Origin: Trichopria drosophilae
Lineage: Eukaryota > Arthropoda > Insecta > Hymenoptera > Diapriidae
Assembly: GCA_030407085.1 (NCBI GenBank)
Contig: CM059584.1
Coordinates: forward strand, 132,531,501 to 132,595,500
DNA: 64,000 bases
Reading direction: 5' to 3'
Numbering within the stretch: the stretch's first letter is position 1; the number at the start of each line of letters is the position of its first letter. The notes below the pieces were generated by a model. That model ran no database searches, was not told the origin of the DNA, and saw only the letters and a program-made list of their open reading frames with translations. Shown piece by piece: positions 21,501 to 32,600 of the stretch. The translations under genes were made by a program, and so were the position numbers.

Positions 21501-23471
21501 TGAATATAGTTTCTTTTATTTTTTTAAAACTTTTTTCTTCTTTAAATATTAAATAAATGTTTATTAGATAATTAACTACTATTACTAATTAGATAAATTT
21601 GTTAGAATCAGACTTACCTTTTTAATGCACCTGGTACCTTAATGCTAATTCTGAAATTAATATGAACAGTGAAATTTCTTTTTTACAAATAAATCGTTAT
21701 ATTTTTCTCAGATATACAATACAAAAATGCTGCGTACATTTGCTATGAATAATTTATAAATTTGAAGAACAAAACTAAAGTTTATTACATTGCACACAAA
21801 TAAGGTTAAAAATGTACTTCTAAATTGCCAAGAAACACTGGCTGAGTTTGTATTAATGTTATTCCTTTTATAATCTAACAATATTTCTTTTAATCGACAT
21901 AATGTTATCCATAAACTTATTGATAAGTCGAGCGCAGTAGTAACTATAATCTAATTAAATGCATTAGCGGAACGATATCTAATTTACTGAAACAAGAAAC
22001 TAATGAAGAGAAGCAACGAATCGCTGACAAAGAAATCGCAGATAGGAATGCTTTCCATTTTGATTCCTACGTTGAATTTCTGGATAGTGATCAACTCTTT
22101 AAACAAATGTTCAAAAACGATTACGGTATGTAAGATTCATCGTTATCTTGATATTAGTTTTATCACAGATTTGAAATTGCTACCGTAAAGTAAATTTGTT
22201 GAGACTGCTGAGGGTGCCATCTTGAGTGGCAAACTCAACCGTTACTTTCGCCTCATGATTTTCACAGTTAAACTGAAGTTGAAAATTCGAACGATGCAGA
22301 AGGGAAGCTTTTGTTGAGCATCAACAAAGAAACCCAAGCGGCTTACGAGGAATTCGGCAAGCGCTTCACAGCCCTTTGTCTGGAGTTGCACAATCGAGGT
22401 CTTGAGGAGCACATTAAAAGAAAGACTGAGATTGAACTTTTCTTGAAAGTAGTAAACAAAGCTAAAGATGTTGGACTGCAGAAGGCACGAGAGTGAGTTT
22501 TCCATCGCGACGTGTAAATTTAAGATTTTGCCAAAAAATACCATAACGATACATTTGCTTCTCCAGAACAATGGGTAAGTTGGTCGAGAAGAAAACGAGT
22601 CTTTTGTCGGAGCTCTCAAAACTCATAAAAAATTTACGGGAAAGCACAGATGTCCCCACAGAAGACCCAAACGTCTTCGGTCAGTATGATCGCGAAGATA
22701 AGCTTACGAAGAATATACACCGTTTGGAAGAGGAATATACCGATTACGTAACAAAAACTTGGAATAATCTCATGCGCAGCGAGACGATTTTACACGAACA
22801 ATTAGAAGTAGAATTAATAATTTGCAGACATTTTTTATTTTTACGAAAGAATCATGTACGTATCGTCATTTCAGGATGCGAATCAAACATTTGAGGTTAT
22901 TATAACGGATATGGTCGGTGTTTTCTTTGAAGCAACGCAGAACTACTTTACGCAATTACGAAATGCCGAATCCGAATATGTTGACATAATAGAAGAGCTG
23001 GGTAACATTTATCTAAATAACGTGGGAGAAGATGGAAAGGTACCGGCTCATTTGGTCGACGTAATCGGGGATAAAGGCGCTCTCGTTGGTAGTTTAGCAG
23101 GTTCCCACGACATCCATACCCAAGTAATTAGCGACATTTTGGTTTTAACTCTCAATTTCGTTAATGACATCAATGATTAATTTTAATTGACCTCAGATCA
23201 TCGATCAGCGACAAGATATTTTGTCTAACCGTCTGAAAACTTGGCTGGAAGACTTTATTGAACGCCATAGATCGTAAGTACTTTCTTTTCACTGTATAAT
23301 AAATTTAGTAGATTATCTCTTACGAATCTTTCATACTCCAGGGCGGAGAAGGATAGAAACGGGAAACACATTTTAGAAATTACACACTTTCTGGAATTTC
23401 AACGTGAAGATTTCAAATCTACTCTACTTTTACCCCAGTTTGACAGCGCCAGCGTGAATTCGGTTGCTTAA
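9546..23471 (+). CDS. DRC3: DRC3 (LRRC48), dynein regulatory complex subunit 3
   Basis: Nine exons with GT-AG introns and matching phases: 9546-9726, 9869-10152, 16830-17002, 21968-22125, 22279-22492, 22567-22807, 22875-23123, 23197-23273 and 23342-23471. The joined frame is 1707 nt, about 568 residues (human about 523). Residues about 48-190 are leucine-rich repeats (KLKLSSNMIEKIRNLETL, KELDLSFNYIEVIENI, IEILTLFHNRIKVIEGI, SLRSLNMKGN), closed by an LRR cap in exon 3. The rest is helical, with NETFEV-like and DIHTQ / DQRQDILSNRLKTW blocks matching the DRC3 C-terminus. The protein is part of the nexin-dynein regulatory complex of motile axonemes; in insects that means sperm tails and chordotonal cilia. 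Exon 3 is isolated in a 6.7 kb plus 5.0 kb intron landscape full of MITEs. The start is the ATG at 9546 in CCATGC context. Confidence 0.92.
12042..12437. mobile_element. Foldback MITE with GGGTGTCC ends
   Basis: The left end (AATATATTGGGTGTCCAAGA) pairs with the right end (TTTTGGACACCCTGTATATT). Pairing continues inward through CTGGGTTA, GATATTTAAGGAGGTG and beyond. There is no reading frame. A right end of the same type recurs at 25849-25866. Confidence 0.8.
14756..14824 (+). other. Penelope-like end motif or hammerhead-like hairpin (candidate)
   Basis: The sequence contains CTGAAGACC, then GGCATCCTGGTGCGAAACGC. An 8-bp stem AGGATGCC / GGCATCCT encloses the CTGAAGA. The CTGANGA ... GAAA order recalls hammerhead cores and ends of Penelope-like retroelements, but the cleavage triplet and a full stem III are not evident. 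Confidence 0.3.
15518..16549. mobile_element. Inverted-repeat element with GGGGTTAGACCAC ends (TTAA-type candidate)
   Basis: The left end GGGGTTAGACCACT and right end AGTGGTCTAACCCC are inverted. A second inverted pair lies inside: AAGGTAGCTAGACCC (about 15621) and GGGTCTAGCTACCTT (about 16480). The right end is followed by TTAA and the left is preceded by TCAA, consistent with a TTAA duplication having one mutation. The interior has no convincing frame. The TTAA target is typical of piggyBac, but the ends are not diagnostic. Confidence 0.65.
17143..17837. mobile_element. Long foldback MITE with GGGGCATTCCA ends
   Basis: Left GGGGCATTCCATGCCAAAC pairs with right GTTTGGCGTGGAATGCCCC. The arms continue inward for about 300 bp each, including GATTTTTCTCAAACTTGGACG-type matches and a central GGGCCGGTTGGTTCTTC / GAAGAACCAACCGGCCC pair. 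ATAT flanks both ends and may be the target duplication. There is no reading frame. Confidence 0.85.
17844..18583. mobile_element. Mariner-type MITE abutting the previous element
   Basis: The ends CAGACCCTGGCCACATTATT and ATATATGGACAGGGACTG are inverted. Both continue into AGACCCA..CTGAAAAAT / ATTTTTCAG..TGGGTCT. A TA precedes the left end; the right flank is CA. The CAG..CTG ends and TA target are typical of Tc1/mariner MITEs. Confidence 0.65.
19542..20371. mobile_element. 830-bp foldback element with TA duplication
   Basis: The arms are about 360 bp each. The outer end CACGCAAAGAAATTT pairs with AAATTTCTTTGCGTG, and both are flanked by TA. The match continues through CTGACGAATTT / AAATTCGTCAG and a TTGTTGAAACGGAAAAACTT block to about 19910 and 20010. 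Only about 100 bp is unpaired in the middle. No coding sequence. Confidence 0.85.
21078..21284. mobile_element. Pogo-like MITE (207 bp)
   Basis: The inverted ends run from TA|CAGTAGCCTTTCTTATTCGA to TAAGAGAGGTCCTACTG|TA, with subterminal CCTCTCTTATTCTAAT / ATTAGAATAAGAGAGG. The TA duplication and CAGTAG ends resemble pogo/Tigger MITEs and the 33.3-34.2 kb cluster. Confidence 0.75.
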
Positions 23472-23641
23472 TTACACATTACTCCAGTAGGGTAAAATAC
23501 CCTAGGAATCTACTCACCTGCATTTGTCATATTTTATTTATTCAATGGTAAAAAAGCATCTTACTGAAATTTCCATAAAAATATTGTCTGCGATCTTTTA
23601 CTTATTATCACTTGCAGCTCGAATGTCGTCACGGGTTACCT
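23472..23641. other. Convergent 3' ends of DRC3 and ECI1
   Basis: The two stop codons are separated by 170 bp. A minus-strand AATAAATAAA (complement of TTTATTTATT at about 23535-23544) is a good ECI1 polyadenylation signal. No canonical AATAAA is seen for DRC3 in this spacer, so the two transcripts may overlap. Confidence 0.6.
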
Positions 23642-26600
23642 TTAGTTTGCTTTTTTCTTCAAGCTCTGAATGTATTTATCAAGACCTTTTTGTACTTTTT
23701 CGTCTTGTATGAAAGTTAAAAATATGGTCGTATCCAGCTCTCGTTCGGATTCCAGCCGTTCGAGAGTAACCCTCCTCATGTTCATTTTTGTCACTTCTCT
23801 TGCGTCCGCTGCAATAAAAGGACAAAATACGATTTGAATGGAAGAACAGCATTTTTACATTCGGCAACATTTCGAAGTGGCTTTTTACTTTGATATCAAG
23901 CAAATTTTTAGCGAACTTTTAGAACAATTATGAATTGTTTCTTATACTAATTTTGTAACGAAAATATTTAGTAATTAAATAGCTGAATCTGGATTAATTT
24001 TGTTACTAAGAAATAATCGAATAGAAATGCAGAAAACAATAAATAATAGTTCAACATTCAAGTTTCCTTTATATGCCGTGATCACCACTTTTAAATTTAT
24101 TTGTCATTTTTAGGGAAAAGAATGCAGATAAACAGAATTTTGGTAAAGCGACTCCATTTACAATTAAAATTCATCAAATTTTCAATAAATAAAGTGTCTC
24201 CAAAGGAATCACAATATAAGGGCTTGAGCAATTTCTTAATTGAAATTTCGGTACTGCGGAAAACTTATAGTCGTTAGCCTCTGTTGCATAACTTTCAACT
24301 TAACCTTGATATAACTTGCAACAGACCTTTATGTATATTGGAATGATGTCTGCTTTTCCTCTGGCTGATCTTGAAAATATTAAATAAACTACAAATTCAG
24401 ATTAGGCGACCCCAAAAATCTATATAACTCAAATATCTTTTTACTTTTTTAATTTTTCAAATTTAATTGCTAGCTTATTCTCAATTTGACCTTGAAATAA
24501 CCTTGAGTTTGATGTGGTAAAACTTCATGGATCTAAGATTTGGATTCAGTAACCTCAAAAATTTAAATATAATTTTTCTTCAATTTTTTTAGTGGGATTT
24601 TGGGAATTTGACATTGAAATAACCGTAAATTTAACGCGATAGATTCACGGATCCTGAATTTGGATTGAGCAAGGTGAAAAGCCTAGATATCATTTTTCTC
24701 AACTTTTTTAGTGTTTTTTCTCAATTTGACATTGAAATAACCTTCAATTTGGCATGATAGAGATTCACGACTCCCGACTTCGGATTCAGACTCCTCAAAA
24801 TTCTAAATATAAATTTTCAAATAACCTTGAAAAAGTACGTTGAAAATTCTGTAACTCACACTGTCTTACACTGATAAAGAATTTTCAGTATAGCATATAT
24901 ACACATCCTGAATAATTTCAATATTTTACGGCGAATTTTATCTGAAATTTGGTATCCTATTGTTTTTTGGTTGCTGAACCCAAATCCAGCGTTTAAATTA
25001 TAAAATTCAAAATGGCGGGCATAATATGGCTACTAACATGGTGAATCGAAATTTGTTATCTTATGGTTATTTGGTCGCCAAATTCGAATATCAATTGAAA
25101 ATCTTAAATTTCAAAATGGCGGATATAATATGGCGACTAATAGTTTATTTTACGTGTACATCTTTTAAATTTCTCAATGATTTTTTACGGAACTTGTTAT
25201 CTTATTGAGTCGCTGAATTCGAATCAAAAGTGAAAATTTTGAAATTGAAAATGGCGGACATAACATGGCGACTGAAGTGAATAATCAAATGAATACAGCA
25301 CATAGGGGAGGAAAAATAAAAACGAAAAGTCCTATACCAAAACTGAATCCGATGCCTACAATTTTATTGATTGGAATGTACTCACGTAATAGATAAAAAA
25401 CACGTTGTTGCGAATACCAAGCCGTTTCCGCCAATTTTGTGATATTTAGTGGCTCCTTTTGGGCTCGATTTTCATCGAGTCTCATCAAATTAGGGGTAAA
25501 ATTGTTTCTATTTTTAAGGACTACAACATCGCCATAGTGGTAGTTCATTAACTATTTATCTTTATCTTTATCTCTATTTTTTACTCTTTTCATGGCTATA
25601 GGAAGAGAAATATTTTAGGCCAAAGAGCCTCAGAGATGAATTGTAGCGCTTGAAAGTATTTTTAAAATGAGCTTAATTTCGTTAAGATAATTTCGAAAAA
25701 AGCCGATATATTGGCAAAAGAGTGATTACTTTTCTAAACTTCAATGGCCCGCCAATCAAATTGTAGGTATCGGATCCATTTTTGACACAGGACTTTTTAT
25801 TTCATTTTTTCCTTCTGTATCTTTTGTGTTCATTTGACTATTCCCTTTGCGGACACCCTGTATATTGTAACATTTAGCAGTATATTTTCATGAAATCAGA
25901 CATTCTTTTTTTTATTATTTTATTTTTCTTGTAAGGTCATAAATCGGCAACAGACTACGAAAACAAACGAATCTCGTAAGGGAGAGCCTGAGTATTTTCG
26001 AGCGAAGGTGACCCACGGTATAAACATTAGAAATTACTCTCCATGTAGGAACATATTTTTATGAATTTTAGTTAACAGCTGTCGTCTACCATTCTTGGCA
26101 CGGAGCTTGGATGAGAAGCCTATCACTCATGAAAAAAGATAAAAAAACGTTGTTTTTTTTTTAAATTTATGGCAGATGTCTTGGAAAATAAGTTTTAAGC
26201 AGACAAAACTGTATTTATTGTTATAAAAATCATTAATAGAAGAGTTGTTGGGAAGACCATTATATTTATTAATCCATTTCAATATTATAAGTCTAAATGT
26301 AACGTTTTTCTTGAAAAGATTACAACATCGATTGGCAGGAGGCATACGCTTTGCAGGAGTTTAAGAAAACAAAAATATGAATAAAATACAAGTTAACCAA
26401 TGACACTACTAGTAATGATAAATCAAGATTTCTTAAAAAATCCGTAGAACGTTGCTAAAATTTGAGTTGAAAAATGTTTTCGATCAGTTTTTTGGAGAAT
26501 TAAAAAAGTTAACATTTTTTTACATTTTCAAATAAAACAGTTTAATTTTATGAGCAGAATGCGCGTTACCTCGTTTAAATGCGATAAATAGACAAATAAA

Positions 26601-29600
26601 TATCGCAATTTCAAAAAATTCAATAAATATGACATCTCAGGCACCATTTTGAAAATTAAAAAAATACTGTACCAAGTTATTTTTCATACCAATACCTATC
26701 AAATATCTCATTTTCGATGAATTAGAAGACCTCGACCTCGGATTTGATATAGTTGGTGTGGAATGACTCAAATGTTAGAAATAATCAATGCAAAATTTTC
26801 AAATTCACTATGGCGGATTCAAAATGGCAGATCAATATGCGAAATGTTATTGGATTTGTATAAAATTTGTTATTAGGGGATTTTTAGGGTCGATGATTAC
26901 GAATCTGATTAGAAATTCGAAATTCAATATGGCGGCTTCAAAATACTATTATAGAAGTTACAGGAAATACTATTTATAATTCGTGATAGAAAATTTACAA
27001 ATCGTAAAAATAACAAGTAGGTATTTCATTATTTTATACTTTGTCTCTTCTTTTCAGGGTTGGGTAAGTTAACTTTTTGTTTTAACTTAGTTAAGTTAAA
27101 GTTAACTCCATAAAATATTAAATAAGTTAAGTTAAAAGTTAATACGTTATTTACTTAATTGAAAAAAAAGTTAAGTTAACTGGTAGAAAAGTTAAGTTAA
27201 AAGTTAAAAATTAAAAAAATAAAAGTTAAAAAGTTAAAAGTTAAGTTAAAAAGTTAAAAGTTAGGTTAAAAGTTAAAAGTTAAGTTAAAAGTTAAATTAA
27301 AAGTGAAACGTTAAAATTTAAGTTAAAAGTTAAAAGTTAAAAAGATAAAAAGTTAAAAGTTAGGTTAAAAGTTAAGTTAAACGGTAAGTTAAAAGTTGAA
27401 AATTTAAAACAATAAAAGTTAAAAAATTAAAGAGCTAAGCAGCTAAAAGTTAAAGTTAAAACGTTAAATTCTAAACTGTTAAAAGTAAAAAGGGTAAATA
27501 GTAAAATTGAAACTATGGTTAAAGTGTAGTTAGCTTTTATTATTATAAATGTACATTCATTTTAAACAAATAAAATCCCTCAGTATATTAGAAATTAAAA
27601 ATCTCTATTAATATTTTTTTCGGCAACAATAATAATAGAAAAAGAGGGAGAGGGTGAGGAAATAAAAACAAAAAATAAAATAAAATATATTATATGTGGA
27701 GCGATGGAGGGAGACCTTTTACATATAAACTATAAATTCGGGAGGGCAATAATTAATAAGTAAACTAAGGGATTCCTAAAATGTAAAGAATTCAGAAAGA
27801 TGACTTGAATCGTGGGTCGAAAGGTAAAATTTTTTATTTTTTGTTTTAACTTCCGACTTTACATTTTTATATTTTAGAAATCCCTTTGTGTACTTGTTAA
27901 TTATTGCCCTCTCTAATTTATAAATTTGTGTTTATATTTAATTGGTTGCCCTTTAATATATAAATCTATAATATATTTTATTTTATATTCGGTTTTTATT
28001 TCCTTCTCGCCCTTTTTCTATTATTATTGTTGCCGAAAAATATCAATAAAATAAAAGATTTTTTTTAAAATCTTGATGAAACGCCCGAGATAGATTCTTT
28101 GCATTAAAAATGCAAAGAGTCTCTCTCGTTGTCTGATGTAAAAAATAATTTTTCAAAAAATACCTTCCATCTGTATTTGAGACATATAACTTTTCGGCAA
28201 TATTTTTTCGCATAACTTCTGATTCGGGCAGACAAGATTCTGACGTCAGAAAGAAAACAGCCGAAAAAGTTGAAAATATATTGCGATTAAAAATTCCATC
28301 TTCTTTGTTCGTGCTAAAGCCACCTTTCAATTTCTTACTATGCATTAGTAAAAAACGAGCATACCCTCCATTTATTAAAGTAAAAGTTAAAAAGTTAAAA
28401 GTTAAAAGTAAAGTTAAAAGTTAAAAGTTAAGTTAAAAGTTAAAAGTTAAGTTAAAAGTTAAAAGTTAAGTTAAAAGTTAAAAGTTAAAAGTTAAAAGTT
28501 AAAAGTTAAGTTAAAAGTTAAAAGTTAAGTTAAATGTTAAAAGTCAAGTTAAAAGTTAGAAGTTAAGTTAAACGTTAAGTTAAAAGTTAAGTTAAAAGCT
28601 AAAAGTTAAAAGTTAAGTTAAAAGCTAAAAGTTAAAAGTTAAGTTAAAAGCTAAAAGTTAAAAGTTAACAGTTAAAAGTTAAAAGTTAAGTTAAAAGCTA
28701 AAAGTTAAAAGTTAAAAGTTAAAAATATAAAAAAAAACTTAATTAAGTTAAGTTAAAAGTTAACGATCTAAAAAGTAACTAAGTTAAGTTAAAATTAATT
28801 AATTTGTTAACTTTTAACTTAACTTTTAACTTTTAACTTAACTTCCACTACCCAACCCTGACAGTTTTGTATTTTATACTTCATATTCGGAATCAGCAAC
28901 TAAAAAGGATGCCTCTGTTTTAAATTTCATAATTGTAAGTTTAGATTGTTAATGAGTGATCACAAAAATGAAATTAATTACAGTTCAAACATTTTGTCAG
29001 ACATATTTGATCCGCCATTTTTAAATTTGAAGACCTAACCTCCGATACTTAATCAACAGCTTCGAAAATCCTGAATAACACCACAGGTTTCAAACCACAA
29101 GTTAATGAATTTAAACAAATTTATCCGCCATATTGGATCGGCCATTTTTAAATTTGAAAAACTAACCTCCGATTTTTAATTAACGACTTCGAAAATCCTA
29201 AATAGCAAGTTTCTAACCACAATTTAATGAATTTAAACAAATTTATCCGCCATATTGAATCCGCCACTTCAATTTTGAAAAAATAAAATCGGTTTTATAA
29301 TTAACGCCCCTATTTTTTTACATTACACTTTTCAGAAATTTATGTATTTATATTTAATAGGAAATAATAATTATAATTTTTGTTGCATATTCTACGTGTT
29401 CTGCGGAATTTTCTACTCAGGATGGGATCGTATTGATGCGATAAAATAAAAGAATTTTGTAGGTTAAAATTCGATAAAACTGAGTAAAACTAGGTTCTAC
29501 CCTTAGAGTACCGGTGTGCATGTAAAGGTTAACCTATTAACTCCCAAAAGACACTTCTTCTTACTTCAATTTCAATCGAATATTTCGTATCAAAATTGAA

Positions 29601-32600
29601 GTAAATAAAAATTGAGAGGTATACGTCCTACTGTTTTCAAGGTCGCTCTTCAAGATTCCGAGGTCAAAATTGAATTTCAACCATCAGGAATTCCAATATG
29701 GCGCCGAATTTGATGAAAGTGTCCAAAAAATTAGGAAATATTTATACTTACCAATTTCTTTCGAGCCCTTAGAATATTGGGATTCTATTGAAACTCTGAA
29801 CAAAGGTGAATAAAATACTTCAATTTTAAGAAAAAATTTTACTTTTATACCCTACATAATTTTAACGACCTCAAAATGGCCGCAAAACAGAAATTTTCTG
29901 GACGCTCTAACTAAAAAACTATGAGCTTTTTTAAAAAAATGCTAAGAATGAAAAGTTCTTAGAATTTACCGAGAAGTATCCTGGAATCTTTTTAGATTTT
30001 TTTTATGACATTTGGGGATTTTTCAAAAAAATGTTTTTCGAAATTGTCATTTATTTACAAAAAATGATGAAAAAAATTTACTGTATTCTTTGAAGAATTT
30101 TTTGTTCTTTGCAATTTTTTTCAAATATTGAGTTTTTGAGCAAAAGCAATAATAATTTGAAATTGATTTTCTCAAAAACTAACAACTTTTCAAAAAAAAT
30201 GAAAAGGAGAACAAACTCTTAGAATTCATGAGAGAATACACTAAATTTTTTTCAGAATTTTTTGAAAATAAATTACAATTTTTAAACAATTTAAAAAAAA
30301 ATTCATCAAAAAAAATCTAAAAAACTCCATGATATTTCTGGAGAACTTTTCGTTCTCACCATTTTTTTTTAAAAAGATCGTCCTTTTTGAGTTAGAGCGT
30401 CCAGAAAATTTCAAAGAAATTTTCATTGTTGCGACCATTTTGAAATCGTTAGAATGATGGAATGTATAAAAGCCACATTTTTTCTTAAAATTTAAGTGTT
30501 TTATTTACCTTTGTTCAGAGTTTTAATAGAATCCCAATATTCTAATGGATTGAAAAAAATTGGTAAGAATAAATATTTCCCAATTTCTTGGATATTTTTT
30601 TCAAATTTGGCGCCATATTGGAATTCCTAATGGCTGAAACTCAATTTTGATTTTGGAATCTTGAAGAGCGATCTCGAAAATAGTAGGAAATGTACCTCTC
30701 AATTTTTGTTAACTTTGATTTTGATACGAAATACTCAATTGAAATACAAGCAAGAAAACGTGTCCTTTGGGCGTTTAAGGGTTAAGGTTGGACAAGAAAA
30801 TGAATGAAATTTTAGAAAATAATTGTTTCATTGTGAAACTAAATTATGGAACCTTAATTATGTACCGAAGGGAAAACGTAAGAATATAATTTCAAATCCA
30901 AGTAGATTTTATTTAAACATATTTTCTATTTTATTTTGTTCAGATTTCTTTTTGATATTTGTTAGTCTAGTTAAAAAACTGTTATAAATTTCGAAATAAA
31001 ACTATCAGATAAATTTTTGAAGCTGTCAAAAATGTGTATTTTTGGTAGAAATTCCTACCTTTTTTTAATGTCAAAACTTCTTTGTGTTTTCTATCAACAA
31101 CTAAATAGATACGTCTATGTTATTGATATTTATCTTAACCCATTAAAGCCTGAAATGACAATTTTTATACTTCATTTTCAATTATGAATTTCGTATCAAA
31201 ATCGAAGTTGAAAACATTTGAGAGGTACATATCCTACTGTTTTCGAGGTCGCTCTTAAAGATTCCGAGGTCAAAATTGAGTTTCAGCCATCAGAAATTCC
31301 AATATGGCGCCGAATATGAAAAAAATTTCCAAATAATTGGGAATTTTTTATTCTTAGAAATTTTTTTCGAGCTATTAGAATATTGGAATTTTATTGAAAC
31401 CTTCCATAATGATGCATAAAATAGTTGAATTTAAAGAAAAAAATTTACTTTTATACCCTACATCATTCTAACGACCTCAAAATGGCGTCAACAATGAAAA
31501 TTTCTTTATGAAATTTCTGGACGCTCTAACTCAAACACTACGAACTTTAAAAAAAAAATGCCTAGAATGAAAAGTTCTTAAAATTCATCAAGCGATATAG
31601 TGGAATTTTTTCAAAATTTTTTGATGACATTTTGAGACATTTTTTTTTAACATTTTTTTCAAAATTGTAATTTATTTACAAAAAATTCTGAAAAAAATGT
31701 AGTGTATTCTCTAATGAATTGTAAGAGTTATTTGTTCTTTGCAATTTTTTCGAAAAGTTGAGAGTTTTTGAGGAAATGAATTTAAAATATTATAGTTTAG
31801 GATTTTTTCCCCCCAAAAAACTATCAACTTTTGGAAAAAAATGTAAAGAACAAAAAACTCATAGAATTCATAAGTGTATACACCAAATTTTTTCAGAATT
31901 TTTCATAAATAAATTATAATTTTGAAAAAAATTTTGAAAAAAAATTTCTGAAAATATCATAACAAAAATCTGAAAAAATTCCACTATATTTCTGGATTAA
32001 TTCTAAGAACTTTTCATTCTTAGCATTTTTTATAACAGTACGTAGTTTTTGAGTCTACAAATTTCTCGAAGAAATTTTCATTGTTGACGCCATTTTGAGG
32101 TCGTTAGAATGATGTAGGGTATAAAAGTAAAATTTTTCCTTAAAATTGAAGTATTTTGTTCACCATTATGCAATATTCCAATAGAATTCCAATATTCTAA
32201 TAGCTCGAAAAAAATTTATAAGAATAAATAATTCCCAATTTTTTTTAAAATTCGACGCCTTATTGGAATTCCTGATGGCTGAAACTCAATTTTGACCTCG
32301 GAATCTTTAAGAGTGACCTCGAAAACAATAGGATATGTACCTTTCAATTGTTTTCGACTCCGATTTTGATACGAAATACTTGATTGAAAATGAAGTATAA
32401 AAAATGCCATTTCAGGCGTTAATGGGTTAATGACCACATATGCAAAGAATTGTTAATTTTTAATTTGATTAAAAGGAGGTTAATAAAATGTTGAACATAA
32501 TGTTCTGTTTCCCTGCGAACACGAAAAGTAACAGTTATGTAACATTTACTTAATGGGTACATTGTTACATAAATGTTACATAACTGTTACTTTTATGTTT

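Larger units (their letters stand above)
17003..21967 (+). other. DRC3 intron between exons 3 and 4 (5.0 kb)
   Basis: It contains MITEs at 17143-17837, 17844-18583 and 21078-21284 and a foldback at 19542-20371. The stretches 18590-19540, 20375-21075 and 21290-21965 are AT-rich without identifiable features. Confidence 0.7.

Noticed and set aside
22242..22619. 125-codon minus-strand frame
   Set aside because: It lies opposite DRC3 exons 5 and 6, whose splice phases and protein similarity are clear.
23679..23903. 74-codon minus-strand frame starting MLDIKVKSHFE
   Set aside because: Wrong frame over the ECI1 last exon. The correct frame reads DAREVTKMNMRRV and starts at an acceptor at 23809-23810.
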